A stretch of DNA of 64,000 nucleotides from Bin5 sp009843665 (lineage in GTDB: Bacteria > Chloroflexota > Anaerolineae > Caldilineales > Caldilineaceae): positions 5,270,001-5,334,000 of the forward strand of contig OZ244818.1 of the NCBI GenBank assembly GCA_965220285.1, written 5' to 3'. Of this stretch, positions 8,712 to 17,090 are shown piece by piece. Position numbers and translations under genes: made by a program. Within the stretch, counting starts at the first letter, position 1; every line of letters begins with the position of its first letter. The notes under the pieces are model-generated. The model saw nothing but the letters and a program-made list of their open reading frames with translations. It had not been told where the DNA came from and did not search any database.

Positions 8712-10142
8712 TCAAAACTCCAGCGGTTCCAACTCTTCTGAAATCAGTTCTTCCGAACCTGACGCACCGCTCGCCAAAAGAGTCTGCAATTCAATCAGTT
8801 CATCGCACTGCAAGAAGCGATGAAGTCTGTGATTGTGGCGATGGCTCCACTCCTCTATTGCCGGCGTCATTTGGGCAATCGTTGAGAAATCGGAGGGGAA
8901 TCGCAGCGGGTCGCCTCCCAGCCAGCGACCGTGCCTGCCTGAGAGAGTTGTGTTCCAGATTTTGGCGGGGATGACGTCCGGAGTGAGGTTGCCGGTAGGC
9001 CAAGCCTGAAAGAGAACAGGAATCCGAGGCGGGAAATCGGGCAGAATCCCCTGCAGGAGTTGATGGCTTCTGGTGCAGGTGGACGGCATCCACAGCGGGA
9101 TTACAGGACTTCTGAGACCGATCACCGGATTCATCTGCGGCCCGCTCTCGATCAGTACGGCACGCGGCTGGATCTGAAGAAGATAGAAGAGCCACTGCCA
9201 GGCGTAGAAGCCCATCCGACTGATCTCATCAACGGATGTGAAGGAAAGCGAGTTGATAGGCAGGCCTTCAACACCGGCGTGGTCGCGCACCGAGGTGGAA
9301 AAACCTGAGATCGAACCCCACTGCGCCTCGGGCTGATATGTCCAGTGGCGAGAGAGTCGCCAGCCGCTGCGCTGCAGGCCCCCTTCCTCATGCAACCAGT
9401 CATCCAGCCAAGGCGTACCTCTAATGAACTCCTGATCGGTGAAGCCTCCGTACCCACCAATCTGCAGCCTGTGGCGGGCGCCGATTTCGTACTGGCTCCA
9501 CTTCGAGGAACAGGCCAGGAGAAGCAGAGAACCGCCGGGCATAAGGCGTTCGCGGATAAACCTCTTGTACTGGTCTGGCAAGGATGCCAGCTTGAGGTAT
9601 ATGCTCACACTCCTTTTGATCTGCTGCCGGGCGTGAATCGGATCGAAAACGCTTACTGCGAGGAGATCGGGATTGTGATTGAGGATAGGGGTGAGGAGGT
9701 CGACGCTGCGCTGCTGATAGCCGGCAATGTCGTCCGGTTTTCCACGTGAGGAAAAGGCGATGGGAAAGCTGTCGGCCAGGAGCGGCGCCCCGAGGCAGGT
9801 ACACAGGTGGGCTGTCGCGCCGGAAGGAACGCCGATTACAATCGTGTCGAAACGCCGCTCCGGATCAAGTCCATCGTACTGGCCCACGTTCCACTGGGCA
9901 AGATCTGCGGTAGTCAGGTTGAAGGAGAGCGAACGACTGTGGGGGCGGCTCTCGGTAGCCCAGACGGCCAGGTTGGCGGCCCATTTGCGAGGAAGCTGGG
10001 AACTCAGGCGAAGAAGCGGAAACTGACGTCCCAACTTGGCATTCGACGCGGGAAAGTGAAATCTGTTCTCCAGAGCAGCGGCCACCGCCGCCACCGCTCC
10101 TGTTGCAATGTCGAAACCGACTGGGTTGTAGGTCACGGGCAA
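8712..10142 (-). CDS. protein of unknown function (476 residues)
   Basis: I do not recognise this family. It is a 476-residue soluble protein with no signal peptide or clear membrane segment, moderately rich in Trp and Pro. Visible pieces include FDTIVIGVPSGATAHL near residue 120 and ERLMPGGSLLLLACSSKWS near 200, the latter like the segment before a methyltransferase or lactate racemase-type strand; both are too weak to name. It is the first gene of a tight three-gene minus-strand group with the isomerase-like and SMP-30-like genes, so a sugar-acid racemase or related role is thinkable but unsupported. Confidence 0.6.
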   Translation of the reverse strand: MPVTYNPVGFDIATGAVAAVAAALENRFHFPASNAKLGRQFPLLRLSSQLPRKWAANLAVWATESRPHSRSLSFNLTTADLAQWNVGQYDGLDPERRFDTIVIGVPSGATAHLCTCLGAPLLADSFPIAFSSRGKPDDIAGYQQRSVDLLTPILNHNPDLLAVSVFDPIHARQQIKRSVSIYLKLASLPDQYKRFIRERLMPGGSLLLLACSSKWSQYEIGARHRLQIGGYGGFTDQEFIRGTPWLDDWLHEEGGLQRSGWRLSRHWTYQPEAQWGSISGFSTSVRDHAGVEGLPINSLSFTSVDEISRMGFYAWQWLFYLLQIQPRAVLIESGPQMNPVIGLRSPVIPLWMPSTCTRSHQLLQGILPDFPPRIPVLFQAWPTGNLTPDVIPAKIWNTTLSGRHGRWLGGDPLRFPSDFSTIAQMTPAIEEWSHRHNHRLHRFLQCDELIELQTLLASGASGSEELISEELEPLEF

Positions 10143-10504
10143 GCTGAGTCCCTCTGCCTGGTTTCGCCGATGTTGCGCGCACTACTACCCCCGCCGCGAT
10201 CTGTCCCACTAGCCGGACCTGGCGAGCCTGGATTTGACGGCGGAATTGACCAACAGTATAGCCGACGTGCCAAGGCATAGCAATTCCAGTTTATAGGGAT
10301 CATTTTGGGCACTCCCGGAGACGGTCGCAGTTTAGCGGCCGGTTCTGTAATGCTGGCGAGTTACGGGTTACCGTCGGGTCCTCCTCGAAGGCTACCCGGC
10401 GTAGTTCAAACTCAAGAAACGTTGACGCGGGGGGGCCGATGTGATAGGCTAGCGGGCGCGTTTGTCATCCGACCGAAAGCTTGCTCCTATCTCGAGGCAA
10501 GACT
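10143..10504. other. intergenic stretch upstream of gltX
   Basis: About 360 bases between divergent genes. Apart from the gltX promoter candidate at 10422-10450 I see no gene or RNA here; no T-box element was recognised. Confidence 0.4.
10422..10450 (+). promoter_or_regulatory. candidate sigma70-type promoter for gltX
   Basis: TTGACG (10422-10427), a 17-base spacer and TAGGCT (10445-10450), about 50 bases before the gltX start. The -35 is close to consensus; the -10 keeps the T, A and final T. Not tested. Confidence 0.4.
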
Positions 10505-12013
10505 ATGACCAACAATGGAAACAGACCAGTTCGGGTTCGATTTGCGCCCAGCCCGACAGGGCACTTGCATTTGGGGGGGCTGAGGACAGCTCTCTTTGAC
10601 TGGCTGTGGGCGCGAAAGACCAATGGGCAGTTCATTCTGCGGATCGAGGATACGGACCGCAGGCGCTTTGACCCTGAAAGCCTGGACAGCCTGGTGAACG
10701 GCTTGCGCTGGTTGGGGCTGGAATGGGACGAGGGCCCGGACATCGGTGGACCGTACACGCCCTATGTACAGTCGCAGAGGCAGCAGATTTACATGGAGAA
10801 GGCCCAGGAGCTCGTCGACAAGGGGGCCGCCTATCGTTGTTACTGTACGCCTGAACGCCTGGCAGAGATGAGGGAGGAGCAGAGGCGCGAAGGAAGGGGA
10901 ACCGGCTACGACAGACATTGTCGAAATCTTTCTGAGGAGGAGAGAAGCCGGCGTGAGGCGGAGGGTGCGCCGTCAGTCATTCGCCTTGCCGTGCCTAAGG
11001 AGGGCGTCACTGTTTTCAATGACCTGCTGCGCGGCGATATCGAAGTTGATAACCGGCAGTTGCAGGATGAAGTCCTGTTGAAGGCGGACGGGTTGCCGAC
11101 CTATCATCTGGCGGCGATGGTGGATGACAGATTGATGGAGATCACGCACGTCCTGAGAGGCGAGGAATGGCTGGCGACGGCTCCAGTTCACAAGCTGATC
11201 GTTGACGCTTTTGGCTGGGAGATGCCGGTTCTGGTGCATCTGCCTGTGATCCTGGATCCGAGCGGCAAGGGCAAGATGAGCAAGCGCAAGAAGATGGTGG
11301 CGGGTAAAGAGTTCCTGGCGCTTGTTCACGAATTCCAAGAGTCCGGCTATCTGCCGGATGCAATGTTCAATTTTCTGACAAACGTGGGCTGGAATTTCGA
11401 TCCCGATCAGGAGGTGTTCAGCCGCGAGGAGGCGATCGAACGGTTCAGCCTGGATGAGATCAATCCTTCGGCAGCGGCGCTTCCGTACGAGAAGCTGGAC
11501 TGGCTGAACGGGCTTTACATTCGCGAATTGACGCCCGCGGCACTGAAGTCGGCTCTCTTGCCCTTTCTAAGCCGGCAGCTCGGTGTATCTGAATCCGAGC
11601 TGCGTTCTGACCGCAAGTTGGATATTCTGGTCCCGGTTATACAGGAGCGGATTAAACGGCTAGACGAGGCGGCGGACTGGGTCGATTGGGCCTATCAGGA
11701 GGCGGACACGATAACGTACGCCAGTCCCAAGCTATTGATTGGGCGGAAGCTGGACGCGGCCCAAAGCGTGGACATGTTGCGATCAGGCGCACGGCTCTTG
11801 ACGGAGGTGGAGCCGTTTTCGGCGGAGGCCATTCAGGTGGCTTTTCGAGAGAAGGCAGAGGAGCTGGGTGTGAAGGCGGGCAGCTTTTTCGGGCCGGTGC
11901 GCGGTGCGATCAGTGGGAAGAAGGTGTCGCCGCCGCTGTTTGAGAGCATCGAGGCGCTTGGCCGCGAGGAGACGTTGCAGCGGCTTGCTCATGCGGTGGC
12001 GTTTTTGGAATAG
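10505..12013 (+). CDS. gltX: glutamyl-tRNA synthetase
   Basis: A class I aminoacyl-tRNA synthetase of 502 residues that charges tRNA-Glu, and in bacteria lacking GlnRS also tRNA-Gln for later amidation by GatCAB. The HIGH motif is in PSPTGHLHLGGLRTALFDW (residues 15-33) and the KMSKS loop is KGKMSKRKK near residues 256-264; the helical anticodon-binding domain follows. An in-frame TTG lies eight codons upstream, but the ATG at 10505 gives the normal N-terminus and has GAGG upstream. The gene is followed after about 160 bases by tRNA-Gln(CTG), a possible substrate if the enzyme is non-discriminating. Confidence 0.95.
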   Translation: MTNNGNRPVRVRFAPSPTGHLHLGGLRTALFDWLWARKTNGQFILRIEDTDRRRFDPESLDSLVNGLRWLGLEWDEGPDIGGPYTPYVQSQRQQIYMEKAQELVDKGAAYRCYCTPERLAEMREEQRREGRGTGYDRHCRNLSEEERSRREAEGAPSVIRLAVPKEGVTVFNDLLRGDIEVDNRQLQDEVLLKADGLPTYHLAAMVDDRLMEITHVLRGEEWLATAPVHKLIVDAFGWEMPVLVHLPVILDPSGKGKMSKRKKMVAGKEFLALVHEFQESGYLPDAMFNFLTNVGWNFDPDQEVFSREEAIERFSLDEINPSAAALPYEKLDWLNGLYIRELTPAALKSALLPFLSRQLGVSESELRSDRKLDILVPVIQERIKRLDEAADWVDWAYQEADTITYASPKLLIGRKLDAAQSVDMLRSGARLLTEVEPFSAEAIQVAFREKAEELGVKAGSFFGPVRGAISGKKVSPPLFESIEALGREETLQRLAHAVAFLE

Positions 12014-12170
12014 CATATGGAAGTGGCGAGCGGTTGATCGAGGACGCGCTGGGGGGTCCGACGGCGGTGAGGAGGCCGGTCGGGCTCCCTTTTGCGGGGA
12101 ACTCAGATGGGTGCGGGATTTGGTTTGGGGGTATTGAATGTGTTAGGATCGGGGGCGTGAATCGTTGTGA

Positions 12171-12242
12171 TGGGGGATAGTTTAATCGGCAAAACGCCTG
12201 ACTCTGGATCAGGTGATCGGGGTTCAAATCCCTGTCCCCCAG
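12171..12242 (+). tRNA. tRNA-Gln(CTG)
   Basis: A complete 72-base cloverleaf: acceptor stem TGGGGGA/TCCCCCA with the U1-A72 pair and G73 typical of tRNA-Gln, anticodon stem CCTGA/TCAGG with loop CTCTGGA (anticodon CTG, reading CAG), and T-arm CGGGG-TTCAAAT-CCCTG. CCA is not encoded. The 3' half from 12197 on is the integration site of the prophage and recurs at 49042-49087 and, degraded, at 51669-51713. Confidence 0.95.
12197..12242 (+). repeat. attL: left attachment repeat
   Basis: The 3' part of tRNA-Gln, starting at the anticodon stem. It matches 49042-49087 at 45 of 46 positions (the difference is at 12215). Insertion here leaves the tRNA intact, as is usual for tRNA-targeting integrases. 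Confidence 0.85.
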
Positions 12243-12413
12243 CCTGAGTTTGTTCGATATTCGGTTGTAAATGTGCCGACTCTGCAACCGTAAACGAGCG
12301 GACTCGTTCACAGTTTCATGACCGCCGCCAGGCCCGGCGGCGGTCGTGTACTTTAGGGTGGGGCGCCTGGAGGGGGATCAGAAGGTTTCGGGTTCGAGCC
12401 CCGCTAGGCGCCC
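12243..12413 (+). repeat. left-end sequence shared with 49088-49258: hairpin plus tRNA-like remnant
   Basis: The first 87 bases after the att core align without gaps to 49088-49174 (about 63 identities by hand count). They lead into a 10-bp GC stem (12320-12329 with 12336-12345) and a tRNA-like remnant (12361-12413) with acceptor-like arms GGGCGCCT/AGGCGCCC and a T-arm, but no D- or anticodon arm. The other copy has the same order, with a run of T after the hairpin there that makes it a good terminator. Confidence 0.6.
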
Positions 12414-12518
12414 TAGCGTCCGGTAAAGTCTCCGCACTTTTCGGCGGATGTGAGAGGGACTTAACCGGCGTGATTCCTGCTTACAAAGGTCCGGGGAATC
12501 TACAGACAGGCCTACCTT

Positions 12519-12719
12519 CTAATTCTGGCGGGCCTCTTTCGTGTCGCTAGTCGGTAGCGGAAGCAAGGCCTTCTGAACGCCATGCTCCCGGATTCCGCGT
12601 ATGTAGTAGTCGACTGCGCGGCGGACCAGTTCTGTACGCGTCGCACCAGTCTGCCGCCGCAGCTCGTCGAGTTGCTCGATCTGCTGCCTGGTAAACTGAA
12701 TCTGTGTCTTCTTCATCAT
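12519..12719 (-). CDS. ribbon-helix-helix (CopG/Arc-type) DNA-binding protein
   Basis: A 66-residue protein starting at ATG 12719 after AAAGGTGG. It begins MMKKTQIQFTRQQIEQL, a beta strand typical of the fold, then DELRRQTGATRTELVRRAVD, the helix-turn-helix part of ribbon-helix-helix proteins. Such dimers repress their own or a nearby promoter. No toxin gene is attached. Its place just inside the left att site and next to the AT-rich cargo makes it a candidate regulator of that block; target unknown. Confidence 0.7.
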   Translation of the reverse strand: MMKKTQIQFTRQQIEQLDELRRQTGATRTELVRRAVDYYIRGIREHGVQKALLPLPTSDTKEARQN

Positions 12720-12728
12720 GCTACCCAC

Positions 12729-13098
12729 CTTTCGGATTCAGTGTCCGCAAGTTGGATCATGGACTGTATCACTGGTCAGCCTAAGAGAGCAAATGCCATA
12801 GATCGCAATAGGCCGAGCACAATTGCCCTCAGAATCCGCGTTGCGGGGGAAGGAATCGAGACCGACTGCCAGATGCAGGAACGAAGCATAGTCCTCACGG
12901 CCTATTTTCGTCTCCTGATTCAAACCAGCCGCTACATAGCTTGGCCCTAAGGGATTGTACTCTGGTCGAACCAACACATCGGTTCTTACAGTATCCAGCG
13001 CAATTCTGGGGTAAGCATTTCGAAGATGAGTATACGACGACTCTTGAGATTACTCTGTGAAGTAACTCACAGTGCACTTTGGGAATCAAGGAGACAGG
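12729..13098. other. intergenic stretch before the TIR gene
   Basis: About 370 AT-richer bases without a believable gene. It probably carries the promoters for the ribbon-helix-helix gene (leftward) and the TIR gene (rightward). The strong AAGGAGA ribosome binding site of the TIR gene lies at 13088-13094. Confidence 0.35.
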
Positions 13099-13515
13099 AT
13101 GCCAGCACTAAGAAACTATGATTTATTCTTGAGTCATGTTTGGCGAAAAGAATACAATTCCGAGTACTACCGCCTATACAAGTTGCTCAGAGGAGCGGCA
13201 AACTTTCAGTGGCGCAACTATTCAGTACCTGAGCACGATCCACTGGGGACAAAGACGGACTGGCAACTTCGTCAAGCACTAAGAAGACAGATCGGGCAGG
13301 TAAACTGCTTTCTCGTAGTGTCAGGTATGTACGTGAATCACAGACGGTGGATTCAGGAAGAAATAGACATTGCCTTGTCACTTGACAAACCGATAATAGG
13401 AATCGTTCCTTGGGGACAAATTCGCGTACCCAGCGAAGTGCAGAAATTGGCCAAGGATATGGTTGGTTGGCAGACCACCAGTATCGTGGACGCCATACGC
13501 ACGTGGTCCATTTAG
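13099..13515 (+). CDS. TIR-like (MTH538/ThsB-type) protein, candidate anti-phage sensor
   Basis: A 138-residue protein consisting of one TIR-like domain of the MTH538/DUF1863 group found in Thoeris ThsB. It opens YDLFLSHVWRKEYNSEYYRL (strand A and loop), continues TDWQLRQALRRQIGQVNCFL and VVSGMYVNHRRWIQEEIDIA, where the conserved acidic residues after the Trp (Glu87/Glu88) are the candidate NADase residues, and ends LDKPIIGIVPWG. ThsB proteins make cyclic ADP-ribose-type signals on phage infection. The gene has AAGGAGA eight bases before ATG 13099 and is followed after 31 bases by a small membrane protein that may be its effector. No ThsA is present. Confidence 0.75.
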   Translation: MPALRNYDLFLSHVWRKEYNSEYYRLYKLLRGAANFQWRNYSVPEHDPLGTKTDWQLRQALRRQIGQVNCFLVVSGMYVNHRRWIQEEIDIALSLDKPIIGIVPWGQIRVPSEVQKLAKDMVGWQTTSIVDAIRTWSI

Positions 13516-13546
13516 CTTTTCAGCTTAAGACAAGGAGTGATACTTG

Positions 13547-14041
13547 ATGTCTGACGACAACTTGAACTTGCTCCGGCAGCACAAAGAAGACTACGGGGAG
13601 AAGTTCGACGAACACATCTTTGAGCAGTACAAGATGTGTGTCGAGATGGCTGATAGAGTCAGCGCGAGAAGAATGCTATCCAACTCGTTTTTCGCCGGTG
13701 TGCATACAACACTTGTGGTCGCTTTTGCGGTGCTCTTGAAGGAAAAAGCACTACAATCCTCACTTCTTATATTCGTACCCTTGATCGCATTGCTCCTCCT
13801 TTGTTACCTCTGGAGGAGTGTAGTGAATTCGTATCGTCAATTAAACTCGGGGAAATACAAAGTCGTCCTGGCTCTTGAACAATTTCTACCGGTTGCCCCA
13901 TACGATACTGAGTGGATTGTGCTAGGCAAAGGGAAGGATAGGAAACTTTATCGGCCCCTTACGTACGAAGAAAAGTGGGTGCCAGTGTGCTTCGGTGTTC
14001 TTTACGTTCTATTGACCCTGTTTTTTTACTTCAACGGCTAA
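13547..14041 (+). CDS. small multi-pass membrane protein paired with TIR (RipA-like/8xMP type)
   Basis: A 164-residue protein starting at ATG 13547 with AAGGAG nine bases upstream. A charged N-terminal helix (residues 5-42) is followed by two membrane helices (about 46-65 and 73-91), a cytosolic stretch of about 50 residues, and a third hydrophobic helix at the C-terminus (about 145-163). The N-terminal pattern EKFDEHIFEQYKMCVEMADR with following helices resembles the RipA-family octameric membrane proteins, from memory and without a search. Next to a TIR gene it is best read as a membrane effector or partner. Function is inference. Confidence 0.55.
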   Translation: MSDDNLNLLRQHKEDYGEKFDEHIFEQYKMCVEMADRVSARRMLSNSFFAGVHTTLVVAFAVLLKEKALQSSLLIFVPLIALLLLCYLWRSVVNSYRQLNSGKYKVVLALEQFLPVAPYDTEWIVLGKGKDRKLYRPLTYEEKWVPVCFGVLYVLLTLFFYFNG

Positions 14042-14136
14042 CTGGACATGACCTGCCCCACCAAAACTGGTCCAGTTGTAAAGTTAGTATAAGGCCGTAG
14101 AAACGCTGGATTTTCTTGCAATAACATCCGTAAACT

Positions 14137-15060
14137 ATGGGCAAACCAGACAACACTCCAAAGATTTCCTATTCTACGGATTTTGGAATGATGGTGGAGA
14201 GCAAAGCCGAGGTAGCTTTGCTTACGTCTCTACTTAGACCTTACTTGGGTCAAGTGCAGCTCATCTTCACTTCCCCGCCGTTCCCTCTCAATCGCAAGAA
14301 GGCCTATGGTAATCTGAAAGGCTTGGACTATGTGGAGTGGCTTGCCGGCTTTTCCACCTTGTTACGAAAGTTTCTTAAGCCGAATGGATCAATAGTAATG
14401 GAAATGGGGAACTCCTGGAGGTCAGGAGAGCCTGTAATGTCAACTCTTGGATTGAAATCGTTGTTGGCGTTTCTCGAACGTGGTGACCTAGAACTGTGCC
14501 AGCAGTTTGTTTGTCAAAATCCCGCTAAATTGCCCTCGCCAGCTCAGTGGGTGAACGTAGAGCGAATAAGAGTAAAGGACGCATTCACACACATTTGGTG
14601 GATGTCACCCTCTACACGACCTAAAGCCGATAACCGGAACGTATTGACTCCATATAGCACCGCAATGCGAAAACTTCTGAAGACAAGAAGGTACAACTCA
14701 GGCAAGAGACCATCTGAACATGCCATCGGGGCAAAGTCGTTTCTCAAGGACAATAGAGGTGCGATCCCTCCCAATGTACTTACTGCGGCTAATACTAGGT
14801 CTAGCGACCCCTATATTCAGTACTGCAAAACTAACGAAATCTCATTGCACCCAGCGCGGATGCCTGACGGCGTTGCAGAATTCTTTGTCAGCTTTCTAAC
14901 CGATCCTGGAGATCTAGTCCTTGACCCCTTCGCAGGAAGCAACGTGACTGGCGCTGTTGCAGAGTCTCTAAATCGGCGATGGATTAGCATTGAAATGAAT
15001 TCCGAGTACGCAGAAGCTTCTAGGAGCCGGTTTTCTCAACTGCCGATGAGGAAGACGTGA
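14137..15060 (+). CDS. DNA (cytosine-N4) methyltransferase, M.PvuII-like
   Basis: A 307-residue beta-class methylase with catalytic motif IV TSPPF (45-49) and the S-adenosylmethionine motif LDPFAGSNVTG near the C-terminus (262-272), the beta-class order. SPPF marks N4-cytosine methylation. Long stretches recall M.PvuII, for example LNRKKAYGNL after motif IV, KLPSPAQWVN and ERIRVKDAF, so the target could resemble CAGCTG, but that is inference. It heads a compact four-gene plus-strand group with a helicase, a nuclease-like protein and a GHKL ATPase, so it most likely protects host DNA in a restriction system. Confidence 0.85.
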   Translation: MGKPDNTPKISYSTDFGMMVESKAEVALLTSLLRPYLGQVQLIFTSPPFPLNRKKAYGNLKGLDYVEWLAGFSTLLRKFLKPNGSIVMEMGNSWRSGEPVMSTLGLKSLLAFLERGDLELCQQFVCQNPAKLPSPAQWVNVERIRVKDAFTHIWWMSPSTRPKADNRNVLTPYSTAMRKLLKTRRYNSGKRPSEHAIGAKSFLKDNRGAIPPNVLTAANTRSSDPYIQYCKTNEISLHPARMPDGVAEFFVSFLTDPGDLVLDPFAGSNVTGAVAESLNRRWISIEMNSEYAEASRSRFSQLPMRKT

Positions 15061-15066
15061 CAATCA

Positions 15067-16284
15067 GTGCTGATCCAAAAACCGTGGGTACTCACCAAGA
15101 CCCCTCGCGATTGGCAATCTAACGCTCTAAAGGCTTGGCAGCATTCACTTCAGGGCATTGCAGCGGTTGTAACCGGTGGGGGCAAGACAACCTTTGCCCT
15201 CATGTGCATGCAAGTCTTTCGCCAGCGTTACCCAAAGGGACGATTCGTTATTGTTGTGCCGACGCTGGCCCTTGTGGACCAGTGGTATGTCAGTCTGTGC
15301 GAAGACTTACAAGTCTCGATGGATTCAATCGCTGTTTACTCCGGCGAAGGCCGCCCTACAGATTCTAGTGTGGTCAACCTTATGGTTGTAAACACAGCAC
15401 GGACGTACGCATCGAAAGTGTCAGAAGGGCACGACACAATGCTGATAGTAGACGAGTGCCACCGCGCCGCGAGCAAGTCTAATGCATTGGCCTTGAATGG
15501 TAGTCACAAGGCGACTCTGGGCATATCCGCTACGCCAAACCGCGAATATGACGCCCTATTCGACTCTGTCTTGGTACCTGCATTGGGTCCTGTCATTTAT
15601 GAGTATGGATACGATCAGGCGTTACGGGACGGTGTAATCGTGCCGTTCGACCTTATCAATGTATCGACAGAAATGACCTCAGAGGAACAACAGAAATACG
15701 ACGACGCCACTATCGATATATCTCGTACTTTTCGGAGAGTGCAGCGTGGCGACGTAAGCCGAGAACTGCTGGTTCGCAAACTCCAACGACGGGCCCGCCT
15801 AGCCGCATCTTCAATTCAACGCATCCCTGTCACTATTCGATTGGCTGAAAGACATCGAGATAACCGGCTAATTATTTTCCACGAAAACATTGCCTCCGCT
15901 GAGAAAATATTGGAAATACTTTTGGCAAGACGATTTAGCGCTACAATCTATCACTCAAAAGTAGGTGCGGAGTTACGGCGTGATAATCTCCGGCTCTACC
16001 GTCGTGGATTGTTCAGTACCCTAATAACTTGTAGAGCACTTGACGAAGGAATTGATGTCCCAGAGACAGACGTCGCAATAGTAGCATCTTCGACAAGTAG
16101 TGTGCGCCAGCGGATACAGCGGCTAGGAAGAGTCTTACGTCCCGCACCTGGCAAGCAGCGAGCCCAGATCTATACAATTTACGTAAGTAAGCCGGAGGAA
16201 GAGCGCTTAGCCAAGGAAGCTGGCAAGCTGACAAACACAGGCGAGATTACTTGGATGCGCTCCGCCATAAGGAGAACAGGATGA
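15067..16284 (+). CDS. superfamily II DNA helicase (DEAD/ResIII type) of restriction operon
   Basis: A 405-residue helicase starting at GTG 15067, six bases after the methylase stop. It has a Q-like TPRDWQSNAL (12-21), Walker A VTGGGKTTF (35-43), DECH box (128-131), motif III ISATPN (152-157) and motif VI QRIQRLGRVLRP (347-358). It is compact, of the XPB/ResIII kind, with no nuclease domain of its own. In type I, type III and related restriction systems such motors translocate DNA. The tight spacing to methylase, nuclease-like and MORC-like genes indicates one complex or pathway. Confidence 0.85.
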   Translation: MLIQKPWVLTKTPRDWQSNALKAWQHSLQGIAAVVTGGGKTTFALMCMQVFRQRYPKGRFVIVVPTLALVDQWYVSLCEDLQVSMDSIAVYSGEGRPTDSSVVNLMVVNTARTYASKVSEGHDTMLIVDECHRAASKSNALALNGSHKATLGISATPNREYDALFDSVLVPALGPVIYEYGYDQALRDGVIVPFDLINVSTEMTSEEQQKYDDATIDISRTFRRVQRGDVSRELLVRKLQRRARLAASSIQRIPVTIRLAERHRDNRLIIFHENIASAEKILEILLARRFSATIYHSKVGAELRRDNLRLYRRGLFSTLITCRALDEGIDVPETDVAIVASSTSSVRQRIQRLGRVLRPAPGKQRAQIYTIYVSKPEEERLAKEAGKLTNTGEITWMRSAIRRTG

Positions 16285-16287
16285 AGA

Positions 16288-17079
16288 ATGAGGCTGTTAC
16301 TTGACCAGGAATGGTATGAGCCAATCTCACCAGAAGGCCAGTTCGAGACGGTTTTCGAGGACTTGGTTAGGGGCAAAGCCACCTCGTTGTTCCCCGATTA
16401 CCACGTAGTGCCCTTCAAGACCCCCGTTGAAACAGAGGATGAACGCAAAATTCCAGATCTTGCTCTAGTTGATCGCAACTACCGCTTTTGGTGGGTGGTG
16501 GAGGTGGAGATGGCGCACCATTCACTCCATGGCCACGTGCTTCCCCAAGTGGAAGTGTTTACGCGAGGAAAGTATGGTTCGGAACATTGCGATTACATGG
16601 CCGAGAATGGCGATTCTCTGGATTACAAGGCTCTCTCCGACATGATCAAGGGTGCGCAGCCACGAGTGCTTGTGGTGGTGAATCGCAGTGTGCCTAGTTG
16701 GATCGAACCCATTCGCAGGCTCGATGGCTTAGTTGCGATTGTTGAGGTTTTTCGATCTGAAAGGAACAGGCATATTTTGAGAATCAATGGAGAATACCCA
16801 CCAAGAAGCGATGCCAGAGAGGTGTCATATTGTCGACTTGATAACGCGATGCCACGGCTATTGCACATAGATTCCCCAGCTGCCTTAGGGATTGTCAGCG
16901 GTGGACAGCTTTCAATCCTTTTTGATGGCGGTCTGACCAGTTGGTCACGGTTGGACACACTAGACCAAGTCTGGCTTGTCCCGTTGGAGAGGAATCCTCT
17001 ATGTGCAAACCAAGAATACCTAATTCAAAGAGATTCCGATGGACACTTTTCGTTCCAAAGGGTCCAAAACTCTAGTTAG
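16288..17079 (+). CDS. putative PD-(D/E)XK-like restriction nuclease subunit
   Basis: A 263-residue protein three bases after the helicase gene. I do not recognise a named family, but residues 17-75 have the outline of a PD-(D/E)XK core: a helix with Glu20/Glu24, then RKIPDLALVDR with Asp57, a strand WWVVEVEMAHH with Glu72-x-Glu74 in the place of (D/E)XK, and a following helix. The last residue is Glu instead of Lys, which occurs in some members. The C-terminal half (about 130-263) is mixed strand and helix and could bind DNA or partners. Best guess is the cutting subunit of the operon. Confidence 0.5.
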   Translation: MRLLLDQEWYEPISPEGQFETVFEDLVRGKATSLFPDYHVVPFKTPVETEDERKIPDLALVDRNYRFWWVVEVEMAHHSLHGHVLPQVEVFTRGKYGSEHCDYMAENGDSLDYKALSDMIKGAQPRVLVVVNRSVPSWIEPIRRLDGLVAIVEVFRSERNRHILRINGEYPPRSDAREVSYCRLDNAMPRLLHIDSPAALGIVSGGQLSILFDGGLTSWSRLDTLDQVWLVPLERNPLCANQEYLIQRDSDGHFSFQRVQNSS

Positions 17080-17090
17080 GAGTATCTCTC

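Noticed and set aside
12361..12413. A second tRNA gene after tRNA-Gln
   Set aside because: Only acceptor-like arms and a T-arm are present; D-arm and anticodon arm are missing, so it is a remnant at best.
13099..14041. Complete Thoeris system
   Set aside because: A ThsB-type protein is present but no ThsA (SIR2 or similar SLOG effector) is found nearby; only a membrane protein follows.
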